This document shows, piece by piece, positions 22,761-24,651 of a stretch of DNA of 24,651 bases (position 1 is the stretch's first letter; each line of letters starts with the position of its first letter). The stretch comes from a virus: the IMG/VR virus record IMGVR_UViG_3300008448_009629, positions 1-24,651 of that record; one strand, 5' to 3'. The position numbers and the translations under genes are program-made. Under the pieces are notes generated by a model that was not told the DNA's origin, ran no database searches, and saw only the letters and a list, made by a program, of their open reading frames with translations.

Positions 22761-23285
22761 ATGGGAGCGCCTCAAATCGTTACGACGACATCGGGGCACG
22801 TCACGGGACGTTGGGGCTCGTTTTGGGACATTACCGCGAGCCAGGGCGTCCCTTCTGCGGGCGGCACGATTGCGGTTGCCATCGGGCAATCCGATCCCGC
22901 CAACAGCGGCGTCAGCATCACGTCCGGCGACCGGGTGACGTTCGCTTCGGCGGGCGTCTACTCGGTCACGTTCAGCGTGCAGTTCAAGAACACCTCGGCG
23001 ACCATGTACGACGCGCAGCTTTGGCTGCGTAAGAACGGGACGACGAGCGCCGATGACGTGCCTGACTCGAACAGCCGGTTCAGTGTGACTGGCAAGCACG
23101 GTTCAACGGACGGCCATGTCCTTGGCACCGTCAACTTCGTCATGTCAATGTCTGCCAGCGATTACATCTCGTTGATGTTCTCGGCAGAAAATGTTGCAGT
23201 AACTATCGAGACGCTCGCGGCGACTACCGGGACTCCCACCGTCCCTCGCACCCCTGGCGTCATCCTCACGGCAGTACAGGTTTAA
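22761..23285 (+). CDS. C1q/TNF-like jelly-roll virion protein
   Basis: A 174-residue protein. From residue 57 it follows the C1q-like phage pattern: RVTFASAGVYSVTFSVQFKN (58-77), then DAQLWLRKNG (84-93) with the Trp-Leu-Arg-Lys-Asn-Gly turn, a KHG site (112-114), VNFVMSMSASDYISLMF (124-140) and a final VTIE strand. This jelly-roll fold occurs in phage fibre tips and head surface proteins and usually forms trimers. The N-terminal 55 residues could attach it to the virion. The gene has no clear ribosome site and starts six bases after the previous stop, so coupling is likely. It could be a receptor-binding knob made as its own gene rather than fused to the fibre. Confidence 0.7.
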   Translation: MGAPQIVTTTSGHVTGRWGSFWDITASQGVPSAGGTIAVAIGQSDPANSGVSITSGDRVTFASAGVYSVTFSVQFKNTSATMYDAQLWLRKNGTTSADDVPDSNSRFSVTGKHGSTDGHVLGTVNFVMSMSASDYISLMFSAENVAVTIETLAATTGTPTVPRTPGVILTAVQV

Positions 23286-23293
23286 GGTTCACC

Positions 23294-24651
23294 ATGAGCG
23301 CACCTAACATCATTTACCCCCCTAGCAGCGGCGGCGGCGGCGGCGGCATCAGCGGCAGCGGCTCGTCGCCTTACGTGGCCGTGTGGAGCGGCACTAGTGC
23401 AATCACGACGGGATCGCTCGTGGACACCGGCAGCCGCGTCGGTATCCTGCAAACATCGCCCGTAACGACCTTTCAGGTCGGCGGCAACACCGTCGCAACG
23501 GCAAGCCCCGTCGGTGCATTCTGCACGCTCGGCAGCAACTCGCGTTTCACGGCGGATGACGGCACGCGGGCCGTCACGCTCGCGGCAGACGGCACAAGCG
23601 CTATCGTCGGCACGACGACCGCGCATGACCTCGTGCTGCAACGCGGCGGCGTCGAGGCCGCGCGCATCATCGCGGGCGGGTTGACGGGGTTCGGCAACAC
23701 GAACCCGGCGGCCACGATCGAGGCATACGCAGCGGTCACTGGCGAGGTGCGCGCCAGCGGCGATACCGTGTCGATTGTCAGCTCGTACACCTACAACAAC
23801 TCGGTTGCCGGATTTGCGCCGTTCGTGCGGTTGAGCCGCTCGCGAGGTACAAGAGCGGCACCGGCAGCGGTCAATGCGCTCGACACGATCGGTGTCGTCC
23901 AGTGGCAAGCTAGAGGCACAACGGACCGCGCCGTTGCAAACATCTCATGCACCGCGCCAGCCAACGCGGGCGGCGACCAGATCTCCGGTCAGCTAACCTT
24001 CGCGACGGCGCAGACGACGGACGCCCTCCCTGTTGTGCGCCTCACGATCGACCCGGCTGGAGTTGCATCGTTCGCCGGTGCCGTTCGCGCGACCGGAACG
24101 ACCGCGACGGCTCCAGCGTTCACGGGGTCCGACACGGACACCGGCATGTACTTCCCGGCTAACAACCAGGTGCGCTTTTCGACCAACGGAACCGTTGCGG
24201 TTGCCGTTGACGCAACGCAGAACGTCGGTGTCCAAAACGCAAGCCCAAGCTATCCGCTACACGTTGGCGGCGGCAACAACACGGGCATCGTAACGACGGG
24301 GCCTGCGGCCTATGTTGCAACCAACGGCGCAACGTCCCTCGTTGTTCGCGATGCAACCAACGGGATCGAGTCGTTTCTGTATTGCGGCTCGTCTGTCGTG
24401 CTTGCTGGCGCGGCGTCTAACCATCCGTATCAAATTCGAACCAACAACGCGACGCGCATCACGATCAGCGCCACGGGCGACACGTCGATCGCCAACACGC
24501 TGTCCTTCAACTCCGGCTACGGTTCCGCCGCCGTAGCCTACGGCACGCGCGCGTGGGTGAATTTCGACGGGACTAGCGTCAGCCCGACCCGAGGCTCTGG
24601 GAACGTTTCCACAATTGGCGATCTAGGGGTCGGCAGCTATCAGGTCAATTT
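23294..24651 (+). CDS. Tail fibre protein, 3' end outside the window
   Basis: An open frame of 452 visible residues that runs off the window. After MSAPNIIYPPSS comes a run of six Gly (13-18), probably a flexible hinge. Then a beta-rich fibre shaft with three copies of a repeat in the style V-G-I-x-x-x-S/N-P: RVGILQTSP (48), LTGFGNTNP (130) and NVGVQNASP (310). TDTGMYFPANNQVRFSTNG (from 281) and RAWVNFDG with GNVSTI (419 onward) are frequent near the C-terminal end of phage fibres, so most of the protein is probably present. The start has AAGG before TTCACC, the same leader as the adaptor gene at 9693. It would recognise the host surface. Confidence 0.78.
   Translation, partial: MSAPNIIYPPSSGGGGGGISGSGSSPYVAVWSGTSAITTGSLVDTGSRVGILQTSPVTTFQVGGNTVATASPVGAFCTLGSNSRFTADDGTRAVTLAADGTSAIVGTTTAHDLVLQRGGVEAARIIAGGLTGFGNTNPAATIEAYAAVTGEVRASGDTVSIVSSYTYNNSVAGFAPFVRLSRSRGTRAAPAAVNALDTIGVVQWQARGTTDRAVANISCTAPANAGGDQISGQLTFATAQTTDALPVVRLTIDPAGVASFAGAVRATGTTATAPAFTGSDTDTGMYFPANNQVRFSTNGTVAVAVDATQNVGVQNASPSYPLHVGGGNNTGIVTTGPAAYVATNGATSLVVRDATNGIESFLYCGSSVVLAGAASNHPYQIRTNNATRITISATGDTSIANTLSFNSGYGSAAVAYGTRAWVNFDGTSVSPTRGSGNVSTIGDLGVGSYQVN

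Noticed and set aside
2379-24651. Recoded stop codons
   Set aside because: TAG ends terL, portal and nozzle genes, TGA ends the capsid and decoration genes and TAA ends the scaffold and gp16-like genes, all at sensible protein ends.

Overview
The window is a GC-rich stretch of a tailed double-stranded DNA virus with a short-tailed (podovirus-like) virion. The evidence is the head and tail gene order on the + strand: large terminase, portal, scaffold, major capsid protein, decoration-type protein, head-tail adaptor, very large tail nozzle, three internal/ejection-type proteins, two small beta-rich surface proteins and a tail fibre cut by the window end. From portal to fibre this follows the late order of T7-like phages (gp8, 9, 10, 11, 12, 14, 15, 16, 17), but the terminase sits at the front instead of after the fibre. 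All three stop codons are used normally, so no stop recoding is seen. No integrase, tRNA, lysis gene or host gene is visible, and the host cannot be named from this sequence.

Positions 1-1663 hold six small unrecognised genes on the - strand, packed as an operon. Two junctions overlap. The others, and the 3' end of the last gene, carry compact RNA hairpins; two of these have the same GGGGGAGC stem and a UNCG-type tetraloop in the - strand transcript, and a third has a GNRA-type loop.

Positions 1664-2378 form a noncoding divergent control region. It has two back-to-back promoter-like sequences, about 250 bases of consecutive strong inverted repeats, four copies of an operator-like motif (GTATATACGGTA family), a GGTATA triplet repeat, and an 11-codon minicistron with a much stronger ribosome site than the terminase itself. 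This is the least explained part of the window.

Positions 2379-24651 are the late, structural operon. Most junctions overlap or are separated by fewer than 40 bases, and a GAAAGG-type ribosome site recurs in both arms. The main break is a 250-base gap before the portal gene. The terminase would pump DNA through the portal into the scaffold-built capsid. The adaptor and nozzle close the head and form the tail. The internal proteins are probably ejected to make a channel for DNA entry, and the fibre and C1q-like protein bind or decorate the outer surface. Two large genes (nozzle and gp16-like protein) contain central blocks whose arginine and isoleucine codon use differs from their ends, suggesting exchanged or inserted domains.
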